Notes: generated by a model not told the origin, from the letters alone. DNA of 64,000 nucleotides from LC029 sp036676475 (GCA_036676475.1 JAKFCU010000102.1:72430-136429), one strand, 5' to 3'. Shown: positions 26,206-35,506, counted from the stretch's first letter. Numbers and translations are program-made.

Positions 26206-26236
26206 TAGTATATATCTCCTTTATGGAGAATATTCA
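26206..26236 (-). promoter_or_regulatory. Candidate sigma-G promoter of spoVT
   Basis: TGAATA (26231-26236) and TATACTA (26206-26212) are 18 bp apart on the minus strand, one base off the sigma-G/F consensus at the -10. The resulting leader would be about 115 bases. B. subtilis spoVT is a sigma-G gene. A small inverted repeat (CTCC..GGAG) sits in the spacer. Confidence 0.5.
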
Positions 26237-26314
26237 CCATGTAGTTTTTATGTATTATTTTGGTATATTTACCACCAATAGCTATAGTTACCTGCTTGTA
26301 CAATGTCTTCAAAG

Positions 26315-26366
26315 TAAGAAAGCTACTGACGTAGCCTTATGCGTATAATACTTGACCGATAAGTGC
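26315..26366 (+). repeat. Interspersed terminator-linked repeat, copy 1
   Basis: A complete copy (AAAGCTACTGACGTAGCC, TTATGCGTATAATAC, then TTGACCGATAAGTG). It lies between the prsA terminator and spoVT. The same family occurs at 32086, 32136, 38178, 38524, 38557, 41529, 50310 and 57930, always in this orientation. Confidence 0.85.
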
Positions 26367-26413
26367 AAAAAGGCCGACCCTCAGGTATGAATCATACCCT
26401 AGATCGACCTTTT
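26367..26413 (-). terminator. Rho-independent terminator after prsA
   Basis: Long stem, AAAGGTCGA...GGGTATG pairing with CATACC...TCGGCCTTT, followed by T on the minus strand. Repeat copy 1 begins where the T-run ends. Confidence 0.85.
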
Positions 26414-26429
26414 CTATTAAGCAGCTGAG

Positions 26430-27527
26430 TTACTTCTTTGGCGCTTCTGGTAAATTTACCTTCTTGATAATCGTCTTCAGATCTGCGCTTAAAAACTCAT
26501 CATACTTTTGATTCACAAATTGAGATCGAATTTGTTCTTTCACTTCATCAAAGCTTTTTTCGGATCGCTTCTCTACCTTCATGACATGGTAACCAAAGTC
26601 TGATTTGACTGGATCGCTCACTTTATTTAGCTCAAGTTCTACAGCAGCCTTTTTGAATTCAGGCACCCATTGACTGACATCTGCATCGGTATATAATCCA
26701 CCGCTATCTTTGCTTCCTGGATCATCCGAATACTCCTTGGCCAGTTTCATCCAATCTTCTCCCTTGCGAAGGCGATCGGTCATTTCCTGGGCAAGTTTCT
26801 TCGCTTCTTCATCTGTCCGCACTTTCTTATTCGGGTCAGCAGGAGATCCTGGGTTTTCTCCGGCAGAAATAAGAATATGACGAACGGATGCGACAACAAA
26901 GTTGCCTTCCTTCTTACCCTCGTCATACTTCTTTTGCAGTTCAGCATCGGTCACCTTAGCGCGCAAGTAGGCTTCCACTTCCTTGTAACGGACAAAAAAT
27001 TGAATCAACTCTTCCTCGGTTACTCCTTGGTCTTTCATTTGCTTTTCGACCTTTGCCTGGTCTCCACCAAATACCATCACATATTGGCTTTTAATTTGGT
27101 CTGTTAATTTTTTAGCTTCCGCTTCCACATCTTTGATTTCTGGAGCCTTGCTTGCCATAGCTGCTTCGGCTACATAGCTATCTACAAACATTTTTAAAGC
27201 TTCCGGATCTTTTTGCTGGATCGCAAGTCCAGCTTGCGGGTTAATAAAGGCTTGAACCTGCAGGTAATTTTCAAATTGCTCCGCTGTCAAGGTTCCGCCT
27301 TCGTATTCAGCTACTATATCCTTCGGATCCATTCCTAGGTCAACATTTACGACAGGAACTGGACTCTCTTCCGCTTGTTTATCTTCCTTTTGATTATTCT
27401 GATCGGTTTGGGACTGTTCATCTTTAGCTTTCGCTTCCTTTTCCTCTTCCTTGCCGCATCCGGTTACAAGAGAGAAAACAAGCGTAGCAGTTAGGAGCAG
27501 AACGCCCCATCGCTTAAGTGGCAACAT
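26430..27527 (-). CDS. PrsA-type foldase lipoprotein (parvulin peptidyl-prolyl isomerase)
   Basis: A 365-residue lipoprotein: signal peptide with lipobox LVTGC (Cys at 24) and a charged Gln/Glu/Lys-rich linker. A SurA-N-like domain (about 60-190) is followed by a parvulin domain (about 208-315; VASVRHILISAGE, then DDPGSKDSGGLY and FGYHVMKVEKR). It would assist folding of secreted proteins outside the membrane. The ATG overlaps the end of mfd by 14 bases. B. subtilis has no such gene here; the mfd-prsA pair is seen in other Bacillales. Confidence 0.92.
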   Translation of the reverse strand: MLPLKRWGVLLLTATLVFSLVTGCGKEEEKEAKAKDEQSQTDQNNQKEDKQAEESPVPVVNVDLGMDPKDIVAEYEGGTLTAEQFENYLQVQAFINPQAGLAIQQKDPEALKMFVDSYVAEAAMASKAPEIKDVEAEAKKLTDQIKSQYVMVFGGDQAKVEKQMKDQGVTEEELIQFFVRYKEVEAYLRAKVTDAELQKKYDEGKKEGNFVVASVRHILISAGENPGSPADPNKKVRTDEEAKKLAQEMTDRLRKGEDWMKLAKEYSDDPGSKDSGGLYTDADVSQWVPEFKKAAVELELNKVSDPVKSDFGYHVMKVEKRSEKSFDEVKEQIRSQFVNQKYDEFLSADLKTIIKKVNLPEAPKK

Positions 27528-30500
27528 TATTTAGTTCACCCTTCAGTTTTTTGACTTGGTCAAACTCTGAGAGGAATTGGTCAATCAGCTTGATTCCTTC
27601 TTCAGAAGTTAACCCATTTACTTTAACAGTTATCGATAAGTGTTGTCCAGTCGCAAGGCTAATTCTCCTGTCAAATTGATTGGCAAGGGAAAACAGCTTA
27701 GTACCGTCCAATTGGGTATTTTGGCTTTCATGGAGGTTAATGGTAATATTCGTACCTTTTTGCACAATACTTGTGATTTTATGAAGGTGGGAGTATACCC
27801 TCAGTCGGGCCACACTGACCAGATTTGCAACAGGAAGCGGAATATCCCCAAAGCGGTCGACAAGCTCTTCTTGTAAATCTTCTACATCTGCCATTTCCGC
27901 AGCGGCTGCGAATTTCTTATACATATCAATTTTTTGCTTGCTGTCAAGAATATAATCAGATGGAATGAACGCATCTAATTGAACGTCTATTTCCGGATGA
28001 ATGACATCATCTTCCTTCGCTCCGCCTTTCAGCTCATCAATCGCTTCTTTGAGCATTTGACTGTATAAGTCAAACCCGACTGAAGCAATAAATCCATGCT
28101 GTTCCGCACCCAAAAGATTTCCGGCCCCACGAATAGCCAAGTCACGCATGGCAATTTTGAATCCAGAGCCTAACTCTGTAAACTCCTTAATCGCTTGCAA
28201 TCGTTTCTCCGCTACTTCCGTCAATACCTTATCCCGCTGATAAGTAAAGTAAGCATATGCCATACGGTTAGACCTTCCCACTCTCCCTCTTAACTGGTAC
28301 AGCTGGGAGAGTCCCATCCGATCCGCATTATAGACGATCAACGTATTGACATTGGGAATGTCGACCCCGGTTTCAATAATCGTGGTACTAACAAGGACAT
28401 CGGTGTGACCTTCTAGGAAATCCAACATCACTTGCTCCAATTCGGATTCTTTCATTTGCCCGTGTGCAACAGATACTTTAGCATCTGGAACAAGAAAGGA
28501 GATCTGTTCCGCCATTTGTTCGATTGCCTGGACTTGATTGAAAAGGAAATAAACTTGACCTCCCCGCGCCAATTCACGCTCAATGGCCTCTCTTACAAGA
28601 GGGGCGTTATACTCCATGACATAAGTTTGGACAGGGAATCGATTTTCAGGTGGAGTTTCAATGACAGACAAATCCCGGACCCCTAGCATGGACATATGAA
28701 GTGTCCTTGGAATAGGGGTGGCGGTCAAGGTCAACACATCCACATTACTTTTGAACTGCTTCAATTTTTCCTTGTGCGTGACTCCAAATCGCTGCTCTTC
28801 ATCGACAATGAGTAACCCTAAATCCTTGAAATTCATATCTTTTGATAAAATCCGATGGGTCCCGATAATAATATCCAACCTGCCGTCTTTTAGCATTTTG
28901 ATGGCTTCATTTTGCTCTTTGCGCGAGCGAAAACGGCTAATCACCGCAATATTAACCGGATAGTCTGAAAATCTCTCGCGAAAGGTTTCATAGTGCTGCT
29001 GCGCAAGGATGGTAGTAGGAACCAAGACAGCAACCTGCTTTCCATCCATGACTGCTTTAAAAGCCGAACGGATCGCGACCTCCGTTTTCCCATACCCAAC
29101 ATCTCCACACAAGAGGCGATCCATCGGTCTGGATCTTTCCATATCCACCTTGATCTCTTCAATGGCCCTCAATTGATCCGGCGTTTCGTCATAGGGGAAC
29201 ATGGCTTCAAATTCGCGCATCTCCGGATTATCCTGGGAAAAGGCATATCCTTGGCTCGCCTCTCTCTTGGCATAAAGCTTGATTAAATCAGCGGCTATAT
29301 CCTTAACGGAGGATCGAACTTTACTCGTGACCTTCCTCCACTCGTTTCCTCCGAGCTTATAGACTTTCGGTTCCTTATCCTCATCAGCGATATATCGTTG
29401 AACTTGATCGATTTGTTCAATTGGAACATATAGCTTATCATTTCCAGCATATTTCAAATGAAGATAATCCTTATGGATGCCATTAATGACAAGCGTTTCA
29501 ATTCCAAGATACTTCCCTATTCCATGATTGATATGAACGACATAATCGCCCACTTTCAATTCAGCATAATTCTTGATTCGTTCCGCATTGCTAATGTTCG
29601 CTTTGGTTTTACGAGCTTTTCGCTGCTTTTGGGTAAATACTTCCGATTCAGTAACCACGACCATATGATGGATCGGAAGTTCAAATCCTGCTTGCAGGTT
29701 TCCAACTGTAATCGCAGGTCTCTTGCTTACGAGAGAATCCAACTCTCCAGTAATCAAGTCCACTTCAATTTCATAGTCATGAAAAACCCTTTCCAATCGT
29801 TTCGCCCGCTCTTCATCAGCGGCCATGAAGATGACATGATGATGGGATTTCGTCCAACGTTCGATTTCCCCTTTAAGAACATTCATTTGACCATGAAAAT
29901 TCTGCATGGCTTTGCAATTAAAATTGACGATATTCTGCGGTGCAGTACGTGGGATCTGCCGAAGGAACAGCGCCATATACATGATCTTATTCTTTTTATT
30001 ATTAATGATTTGATCATAGTTGAACGCGATGGGAATATTATTAGTGAATTCCCCTTCCGCAATAAGAGCTGTTCTCCACTCTGCCTCTTCCTTCTCCAGC
30101 TGCTCCACCATTTCTAGCACACGAGCCGGTTCATCCATGATCAGAAGCGTATCCTTAGGCATGTAATCTAGTAAACTTTGATTATTCGGATAAAGAAGAG
30201 AAATATATTTATAGAGACTTTGGAAGTGATCTCCTTGCTTAAGCTGCTCAATCTCCCAACCCATTTTCTCTACTAATTTTTCTTTTGCCACAGGATCTTT
30301 TACAGTTCGAAGTGCCTCCCCTAACTTCTCTTCTAGCCTCGAAGCTGCACTCCTAAGAACTTGCTGATCCCCAAAAACTTCACGAGTGGGCGGAATGACC
30401 ATTTTCTCAATCTTATCGGTGGATCGTTGATTGATTGGATCAAAAAAACGGATTGAATCCACTTCTACATCAAACAACTCAATCCTTATTGGATTGTCCG

Positions 30501-31062
30501 AATAGATAGGGTAAATATCAAGAATGCCGCCTCGAATACTAATTTGACCCTTCCCTTCCACCATTTCCACACGTTCATAGCCAATAGCTACTAAGCGTTG
30601 GATTAAATCTTCTAAATCAATTTCCTGTCCGACTTGAAGATGGATTTGCGATTTTTCCCAGACTTCCTGTGAGACCAATACTCTTCTTAGCCCTGCATAA
30701 GGAACCACTAGGATACGTTTTTTTCGCTCGCTCAATTTATTTAAGACTTCAATTCGATTGGCCAATGTTTCAGGGCTGGCAATCGCCATTTCTGAAACAA
30801 TGAGCTCATTAGCCGGGAATAATAGAACCTGATCCTCCCCAAGAATATCTAACAAATCTTCGTATGTTTTTTGCGCCTGAAACATATTGTGAGTAATAAC
30901 CATGATGGGTTTCTCAAGCTCCTGGTAGATAGAGCTAATAAAAACCTGCCTCGTTGAACCACTTAGCCCGGCTATCATCTGTTCTTTAAGACCCTGGTCA
31001 AATCCCGTTAGAATGGTTTGGAAATCAGGATTCTCTATAAATTTACGGATGATTCCCTTCAC
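27514..31062 (-). CDS. mfd: Transcription-repair coupling factor Mfd
   Basis: An 1182-residue SF2 translocase with a GTG start after GGGGGG. Domains in order: UvrB-like N-terminal region, RNA-polymerase-interacting CarD-like domain (VGDYVVHINHGIGKYLGIE, about 500), helicase motifs GDVGYGKTEVAIR and DEEQRFGV (about 650-760), QLRGRVGRS, and a C-terminal UvrA-blocking domain. It removes RNA polymerase stalled at lesions and recruits UvrA. No introns, gaps or frameshifts are visible. Confidence 0.98.
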   Translation of the reverse strand: MKGIIRKFIENPDFQTILTGFDQGLKEQMIAGLSGSTRQVFISSIYQELEKPIMVITHNMFQAQKTYEDLLDILGEDQVLLFPANELIVSEMAIASPETLANRIEVLNKLSERKKRILVVPYAGLRRVLVSQEVWEKSQIHLQVGQEIDLEDLIQRLVAIGYERVEMVEGKGQISIRGGILDIYPIYSDNPIRIELFDVEVDSIRFFDPINQRSTDKIEKMVIPPTREVFGDQQVLRSAASRLEEKLGEALRTVKDPVAKEKLVEKMGWEIEQLKQGDHFQSLYKYISLLYPNNQSLLDYMPKDTLLIMDEPARVLEMVEQLEKEEAEWRTALIAEGEFTNNIPIAFNYDQIINNKKNKIMYMALFLRQIPRTAPQNIVNFNCKAMQNFHGQMNVLKGEIERWTKSHHHVIFMAADEERAKRLERVFHDYEIEVDLITGELDSLVSKRPAITVGNLQAGFELPIHHMVVVTESEVFTQKQRKARKTKANISNAERIKNYAELKVGDYVVHINHGIGKYLGIETLVINGIHKDYLHLKYAGNDKLYVPIEQIDQVQRYIADEDKEPKVYKLGGNEWRKVTSKVRSSVKDIAADLIKLYAKREASQGYAFSQDNPEMREFEAMFPYDETPDQLRAIEEIKVDMERSRPMDRLLCGDVGYGKTEVAIRSAFKAVMDGKQVAVLVPTTILAQQHYETFRERFSDYPVNIAVISRFRSRKEQNEAIKMLKDGRLDIIIGTHRILSKDMNFKDLGLLIVDEEQRFGVTHKEKLKQFKSNVDVLTLTATPIPRTLHMSMLGVRDLSVIETPPENRFPVQTYVMEYNAPLVREAIERELARGGQVYFLFNQVQAIEQMAEQISFLVPDAKVSVAHGQMKESELEQVMLDFLEGHTDVLVSTTIIETGVDIPNVNTLIVYNADRMGLSQLYQLRGRVGRSNRMAYAYFTYQRDKVLTEVAEKRLQAIKEFTELGSGFKIAMRDLAIRGAGNLLGAEQHGFIASVGFDLYSQMLKEAIDELKGGAKEDDVIHPEIDVQLDAFIPSDYILDSKQKIDMYKKFAAAAEMADVEDLQEELVDRFGDIPLPVANLVSVARLRVYSHLHKITSIVQKGTNITINLHESQNTQLDGTKLFSLANQFDRRISLATGQHLSITVKVNGLTSEEGIKLIDQFLSEFDQVKKLKGELNNVAT

Positions 31063-31212
31063 TCTAAGCCCCCCTCTCCGCCATACATTTAATCCACTTC
31101 ACTATATTTGAAACCGTTGCCCATATTTCTATTTAATGGAAAGGTAAATAAACTAGAAAATAAGCCTCAGCCGAAGTAGCCAAGGCCCATAATGGAAAAG
31201 ATCATGCTGATA

Positions 31213-31434
31213 TTATTGCAACGGATTAGCTAATTCCGGGTGGCGTTGAATGGCTTCACTACAATACTCACACGTCACATGCGCGACCATTTCGCCACCT
31301 TCTCCATAGCTAATTATATGTTGTCGCTCCTCAGGGGTCAAGAAATGCCAACCCAACTGCATCTCTGATACTTGATTGGATTCAATGGTCCCATATACGG
31401 ATTTGCAATAAGGACATACGTATTTTATTGACAT
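31213..31434 (-). CDS. fin: Anti-sigma-F factor Fin (YabK)
   Basis: A 73-residue protein with two CxxC knuckles (CPYC near residue 8 and CEYC near 55) and the family stretch MQLGWHFLTPEERQHII. Fin inhibits sigma-F and helps switch to sigma-G in the forespore. It sits between pth and mfd as in B. subtilis (spoVC-yabK-mfd). The 150-bp gap to mfd shows no further gene. Confidence 0.93.
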   Translation of the reverse strand: MSIKYVCPYCKSVYGTIESNQVSEMQLGWHFLTPEERQHIISYGEGGEMVAHVTCEYCSEAIQRHPELANPLQ

Positions 31435-31470
31435 GATTATGCCTCCTAAGGGGAGTTTATTCCTGCTTGA

Positions 31471-31500
31471 TATTATTTCCCCAAAGCTTGCAAAACATAC
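31471..31500 (-). promoter_or_regulatory. Possible sigma-F promoter of fin
   Basis: GTATG (31496-31500) and GGGGAAATAATA (31471-31482) resemble the sigma-F boxes with single mismatches, 13 bp apart, about 40 bases before the fin ATG. B. subtilis fin is made under sigma-F. The match is weak. Confidence 0.35.
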
Positions 31501-31508
31501 ATAATGGA

Positions 31509-32069
31509 TCAGGCATTAAACTTGTTCATCACTTGTTCAAAGGGTTCCGCTATCCATGTTCGAGCTGCCTCTGCTGACTTTTTCACTGCGGTATGAATAT
31601 CCCCTTCTTCCGCTTTCATAAAAGGCTCCAACACATAATCCACGACCTTTTCCCCTTGCTGTGGCCGGCCAATTCCGACTCGAATTCGGTAAAACTCTTC
31701 TGTCCCTACATGCTGGATAATGGATTTGATTCCATTATGTCCTCCTGCACTTCCTTTCATCCGCAAGCGGATTTGTCCCACTTGCGTATCCAAATCATCA
31801 TAGATAACAAGAATCTGATCAAGCTCAGGTTTGTAAAATTGAAGGACTTGAATGAGAGATTCCCCTGAAAGATTCATATAGGTAAGCGGCTTTAATAATA
31901 TCACTTTCTCGCTGCCCACTCTTCCTTCCCCTATCATTCCTTTGAATTTAATTTGGTTCATTATTATCCCAAGTAAACGTGCTGTCTCATCCACAGCCAT
32001 GAATCCGGCATTATGGCGAGTTTTCTCATATTGCTTGCCGGGATTCCCCAGACCGACAATCAGCTTCAA
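31509..32069 (-). CDS. pth: Peptidyl-tRNA hydrolase
   Basis: A 186-residue enzyme with a TTG start preceded by AAGGAGG. GLGNPGKQYEKTRHNAGF (residues 6-23) holds the catalytic His19, with Asp in VIYDDLD near 93. It frees tRNA from drop-off peptidyl-tRNA and is the spoVC gene of B. subtilis. The -35 to ribosome-site region is occupied by two tandem interspersed repeats, so any pth promoter lies within or beyond them. Confidence 0.96.
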   Translation of the reverse strand: MKLIVGLGNPGKQYEKTRHNAGFMAVDETARLLGIIMNQIKFKGMIGEGRVGSEKVILLKPLTYMNLSGESLIQVLQFYKPELDQILVIYDDLDTQVGQIRLRMKGSAGGHNGIKSIIQHVGTEEFYRIRVGIGRPQQGEKVVDYVLEPFMKAEEGDIHTAVKKSAEAARTWIAEPFEQVMNKFNA

Positions 32070-32085
32070 GCTGCTCTCCTCCTTA

Positions 32086-32186
32086 TAAGAAAGCTACTGG
32101 CGTAGCTTTATGCGTATCATACTTTCCGATAAGTATAAGAAAGCTACTAAGCGTAGCTTATGCGTATAATACTCTCTGATGAGTAT
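32086..32186 (+). repeat. Interspersed terminator-linked repeat, copies 2a and 2b in tandem
   Basis: Two head-to-tail copies of 50-51 bp (32086-32135 and 32136-32186) fill the space between the ctc terminator and the pth ribosome site. In copy 2b the last hairpin reads TACTC...GAGTA instead of TACTT...AAGTA, a compensatory pair change. Confidence 0.85.
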
Positions 32187-32190
32187 ATAA

Positions 32191-32225
32191 AAAAGAAAAC
32201 TGTGTGAGGTGCTTGTCACACAGTT
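32191..32225 (-). terminator. Rho-independent terminator after ctc
   Basis: A 10-bp stem AACTGTGTGA/TCACACAGTT (32198-32207 with 32216-32225), then TTCTTTTTTA on the minus strand. The T-run merges with repeat copy 2b. Confidence 0.9.
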
Positions 32226-32238
32226 CCTGGTAACTTTT

Positions 32239-32880
32239 TTATTTTGCTTCGTCTAAGCCAGGACCATCCTTAGCCCCGACCACTTCGGGCTCCTGAACCG
32301 GTTCATTCTGATCCTCTTCTACAGGCTGCATGCGTGGGGCAGCAACAGAGACAACGACTTCATCCAACTCGTGTTGAATTTCAGTTCCTGAGGGAATTTC
32401 CAGATCTGCAATGGTTAAGGATTCACCTATATTCAACTCCGATACATACAGCGGAATCGATTCTGGAATGTGCGTAGGGAGACAGCGAACCTCCACTTCC
32501 CTCAGTTGGAATTGGAGAACACCGCCTTGTTTCGCACCTTCTGTTTGACCAACTAATGTAATCGGTACATGGGTATGAATAGGTTTATTCATGTTCACTC
32601 GCTTTAAGTCTAAATGCAAGATTTTCCCCTTAATATGATCCCTCTGGATTTCAGCGATCATGACCTTTTCATTCCTGCCGCCTTGCAGGCTTAAATCTAA
32701 CACTCCATTTTTGCCATTATGGCGAAGGACTTGGATAAGATCGGATTGATCTACATGAATGAGCTCATTCTGTTGATTCATGCCATATACGACACCTGGA
32801 ATTCGCCCGTAATTCCTTAATTGATTTAATCCAGAACCGGATTTACTATCTCGCATTTCAGCTCTTAGCTCAGCCGCCAT
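32239..32880 (-). CDS. ctc: Ribosomal protein bL25, Ctc-type general stress protein
   Basis: A 213-residue long-form L25: an N-terminal 5S-rRNA-binding domain (about 1-92) and a C-terminal CTC beta domain (PIHTHVPITLVGQTEGAKQGG onward) ending in an acidic tail. It binds 5S rRNA; in B. subtilis Ctc is sigma-B induced. No clear sigma-B promoter is seen in the 78-bp gap upstream, and this lineage may control it otherwise. Confidence 0.94.
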   Translation of the reverse strand: MAAELRAEMRDSKSGSGLNQLRNYGRIPGVVYGMNQQNELIHVDQSDLIQVLRHNGKNGVLDLSLQGGRNEKVMIAEIQRDHIKGKILHLDLKRVNMNKPIHTHVPITLVGQTEGAKQGGVLQFQLREVEVRCLPTHIPESIPLYVSELNIGESLTIADLEIPSGTEIQHELDEVVVSVAAPRMQPVEEDQNEPVQEPEVVGAKDGPGLDEAK

Positions 32881-32958
32881 GAAGCATCACCCTCCTATAA
32901 TGGTCGCATAACTATATGCTTTCCTCTTTTAGGAGTGTTCAAACCTATAACCCATGGT

Positions 32959-33909
32959 TTAATCAAAGAGTTTACTTACCGACAATTCCTCATGAACACG
33001 AATAATAGCTTCTCCAATAATTGGAGCTACAGAAAGAACATTGATCTTCGGAATGAGACGATCTTCTGTAAGAGCGATGGAGTTGGTCACGATTAATTCT
33101 TCGATTTTGGAATTGGCTATACGATCAATGGCTGGACCGGAAAGAACAGGGTGTGTACAGCAGGCATACACCCCTTTAGCCCCGCTTTCAATCAAAGCAT
33201 TTGCTGCTAATGTAATGGTACCCGCTGTATCAATCATATCATCAATTAAAATGGCGGTTTTCCCTTCAATATTACCTACAATATTCATCACTTCAGCCAC
33301 GTTCGGTTCAGGTCTACGCTTATCAATAATCGCGATAGGAGCCTCTAAACGCTCTGCCAATTTTCTTGCTCTCGTTACCCCACCATGGTCAGGTGAAACG
33401 ACTACAATATCCGATAACTCTTTCTCTTGGAAGTATTTCGCTAAGATTGGCACCCCTAATAAATGATCAACAGGAATGTCAAAGAATCCTTGAATCTGTG
33501 TCGCATGAAGGTCCATAGCAATTACACGATGAGCCCCTGCCGTTTCCATGAGGTTAGCCACAAGCTTGGCTGTAATAGGATCACGGGCACGCGCTTTCCG
33601 ATCTTGTCTGGCATACCCGTAATAAGGGATAACCACGTTAATACTTTTAGCCGATGCCCTTTTCAATGCATCTACCATAATCAGGAGTTCCATTAGATTC
33701 TGGTTTACTGGTGCACTCGTCGATTGAATGACAAATACATCCGCTCCACGAACACTTTCGTTTAACTTGATCTGAATCTCTCCATCACTGAAGCGAACCA
33801 CTTCTGCATTTCCAAGAGGCAAACCGATATGATCAGCTATTTCCTTTGCCAATTTGGGATTTGCATTACAGGTAAAGACCTTTAATTTAGGGTCACGATA
33901 ATTCGCCAT
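32959..33909 (-). CDS. prs: Ribose-phosphate pyrophosphokinase
   Basis: A 316-residue class I PRPP synthase. It contains NESVRGADVFVIQ, DLHATQIQGFFDIPVDHL and the PRPP loop AILIDDMIDTAGTI. It makes PRPP from ribose 5-phosphate and ATP for purine, pyrimidine, NAD and folate routes, several of which are in this window. It starts 17 bases after glmU and is likely transcribed with it. Confidence 0.97.
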   Translation of the reverse strand: MANYRDPKLKVFTCNANPKLAKEIADHIGLPLGNAEVVRFSDGEIQIKLNESVRGADVFVIQSTSAPVNQNLMELLIMVDALKRASAKSINVVIPYYGYARQDRKARARDPITAKLVANLMETAGAHRVIAMDLHATQIQGFFDIPVDHLLGVPILAKYFQEKELSDIVVVSPDHGGVTRARKLAERLEAPIAIIDKRRPEPNVAEVMNIVGNIEGKTAILIDDMIDTAGTITLAANALIESGAKGVYACCTHPVLSGPAIDRIANSKIEELIVTNSIALTEDRLIPKINVLSVAPIIGEAIIRVHEELSVSKLFD

Positions 33910-33926
33910 TTGCTTAAACCTCCATC

Positions 33927-35303
33927 CTATTTTTCCTTGCGCAGTATCTTTGCAGCGTATCCTTCTTTATTCAATTGTTTTTCCCTGGCTATAGCCAAAG
34001 CTCCATCGGGTACATCCTTTGTTACAGTCGATCCAGCTGCTACATAGGCACTCTCTCCAACCGTAACCGGTGCGATTAAATTGGAATTACAACCAATAAA
34101 AGAGTGATCCCCTATAATGGTTTTATGCTTATGAACGCCATCATAATTGACCGTAATCGTTCCGCATCCAACATTCACGTCATCCCCAATTTGAGCATCA
34201 CCCAAATAGGATAGATGAGAAACCTTCGACCCATTTCCGAGGCGTGTATTCTTTAATTCTACAAAATCTCCAACCTTGGCCTTCTCGCCTACTTCCGAAT
34301 TGGGTCGAATATAAGCAAATGGACCTATGGTAGCTTCCTTACGAATCTGGCTTTGAGAGATTACGGAGTATTGAATGGTAACTCCATTCTCAACCGTTAT
34401 ATCTTTCAAATCAGCTTGAGGTCCAATCACGCAATCTTCACCAATCACCGTTTTTCCCCTCAAGAAAGTACCTGGCTGTAGCACCGTATCAGCACCGATG
34501 ACGACATCAGCTTCAATGTAGGTAGAATTCGGATCGATAATGGTGACTCCACCGCGCATATGTTGTTCATTGATTCTCTTTCGCAAAATTTGTTCAGCCT
34601 GGGACAGCTGTACCCTGTCGTTGACTCCCATACCATCTTCTGCATCTGCAGTGAGATAAGCAGAGATGACTTCGTCCTGTCCTTTTAGTATCTCAATAAC
34701 ATCTGGCAGATAGTACTCACCCTGGACGTTATTATTATTCACTTGACCTAAAGCAGTAAAAAGCTTTTGGTTATCGAAGCAAAAGATACCGGTATTGATC
34801 TCTTGAACATGGCGTTCTTCTTCGCTCGCATCTTTATGCTCCACAATCCTCTGTACAGATCCATCTTGTTGGCGAATAATTCTGCCATATCCTGTTGGAT
34901 CATCTAGTACAGTGGTCAGGATGGTAGCAGATGCTCCTGATTGTATATGTTGTTCCATTAATCGCTTGAGAGTTTCTTCCTTAATGAGCGGTGTGTCACC
35001 TGTAACCACAACGGTAATTCCTTGCTTTCCCTGAAGCATTTCAGTGCTCATCATGACAGCATGTGCTGTGCCTAACTGTTTTTCTTGAAAAGCATATTGT
35101 ACGGATTCACCTAATTGTTCCTTTACTTGTCCTGCTCCATGTCCTACTACGACCACAATTTCATCTATCTCAAGGGCTTTCAGACGATCAACAATATGTT
35201 GAACCATAGGCTTCCCACAAACCGGATGTAATACCTTATATAATTTGGATTTCATTCGAGTGCCTTGGCCTGCAGCCAAAACAACCGCAAACTTTTGAAT
35301 CAT
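33927..35303 (-). CDS. glmU: Bifunctional GlcNAc-1-phosphate uridyltransferase / glucosamine-1-phosphate acetyltransferase
   Basis: The ATG at 35303 follows CAGGGGG; the 8-codon extension is not needed. The 458-residue enzyme begins with the nucleotidyl-transfer motif LAAGQGTRMKSKLYKVLHPV and ends with a left-handed beta-helix of hexapeptide repeats (about residues 240-440). It produces UDP-GlcNAc for wall synthesis. A sigma-A promoter and a GGGTACC hairpin lie in its leader. Confidence 0.97.
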   Translation of the reverse strand: MIQKFAVVLAAGQGTRMKSKLYKVLHPVCGKPMVQHIVDRLKALEIDEIVVVVGHGAGQVKEQLGESVQYAFQEKQLGTAHAVMMSTEMLQGKQGITVVVTGDTPLIKEETLKRLMEQHIQSGASATILTTVLDDPTGYGRIIRQQDGSVQRIVEHKDASEEERHVQEINTGIFCFDNQKLFTALGQVNNNNVQGEYYLPDVIEILKGQDEVISAYLTADAEDGMGVNDRVQLSQAEQILRKRINEQHMRGGVTIIDPNSTYIEADVVIGADTVLQPGTFLRGKTVIGEDCVIGPQADLKDITVENGVTIQYSVISQSQIRKEATIGPFAYIRPNSEVGEKAKVGDFVELKNTRLGNGSKVSHLSYLGDAQIGDDVNVGCGTITVNYDGVHKHKTIIGDHSFIGCNSNLIAPVTVGESAYVAAGSTVTKDVPDGALAIAREKQLNKEGYAAKILRKEK

Positions 35304-35342
35304 GGTAGCCCCCTGATATGTATTCATTTCTACATTTTAATA

Positions 35343-35403
35343 GGGTACCCAAATCTGCAAGGTACCCCATAATGACTATAGCTTAATCATATTTCGATTT
35401 CAA
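35343..35403 (-). promoter_or_regulatory. glmU promoter and leader hairpin
   Basis: TTGAAA (35398-35403) and TATAGT (35375-35380) on the minus strand are 17 bp apart. Just after the start site the leader has a GGGTACC/GGTACCC inverted repeat (35343-35350 with 35361-35368) followed by TATTAAAATG, not a clear T-run. Whether the hairpin regulates glmU is unknown. Confidence 0.6.
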
Positions 35404-35460
35404 GAGTTCTTGAAAAAATGTGTCTTCTAGATAAATCAATGGATCATGGAAAACAAAAGG

Positions 35461-35494
35461 AAAAAGACCCCATCAACTTAGAGAGAGGTCTTTC
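35461..35494 (-). terminator. Rho-independent terminator after spoVG
   Basis: Stem AAAGACC/GGTCTTT (35463-35469 with 35487-35493), with a TTTTTCCTTTT tail on the minus strand. Confidence 0.8.
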
Positions 35495-35506
35495 AAACAC
35501 GGTTTC

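Noticed and set aside
26315..26366. The interspersed repeat as a plus-strand promoter
   Set aside because: Many copies have TATAAT, but there is no -35 at 16-18 bp and copies 2a, 3 and 7 lose the box; the TTAT/ATAA pairing explains it better.
29458..30117. Long plus-strand frame of 219 codons within mfd
   Set aside because: It lies wholly antisense to the complete mfd gene, has no ribosome site and reads as low-complexity sequence without a domain; it is a shadow frame.
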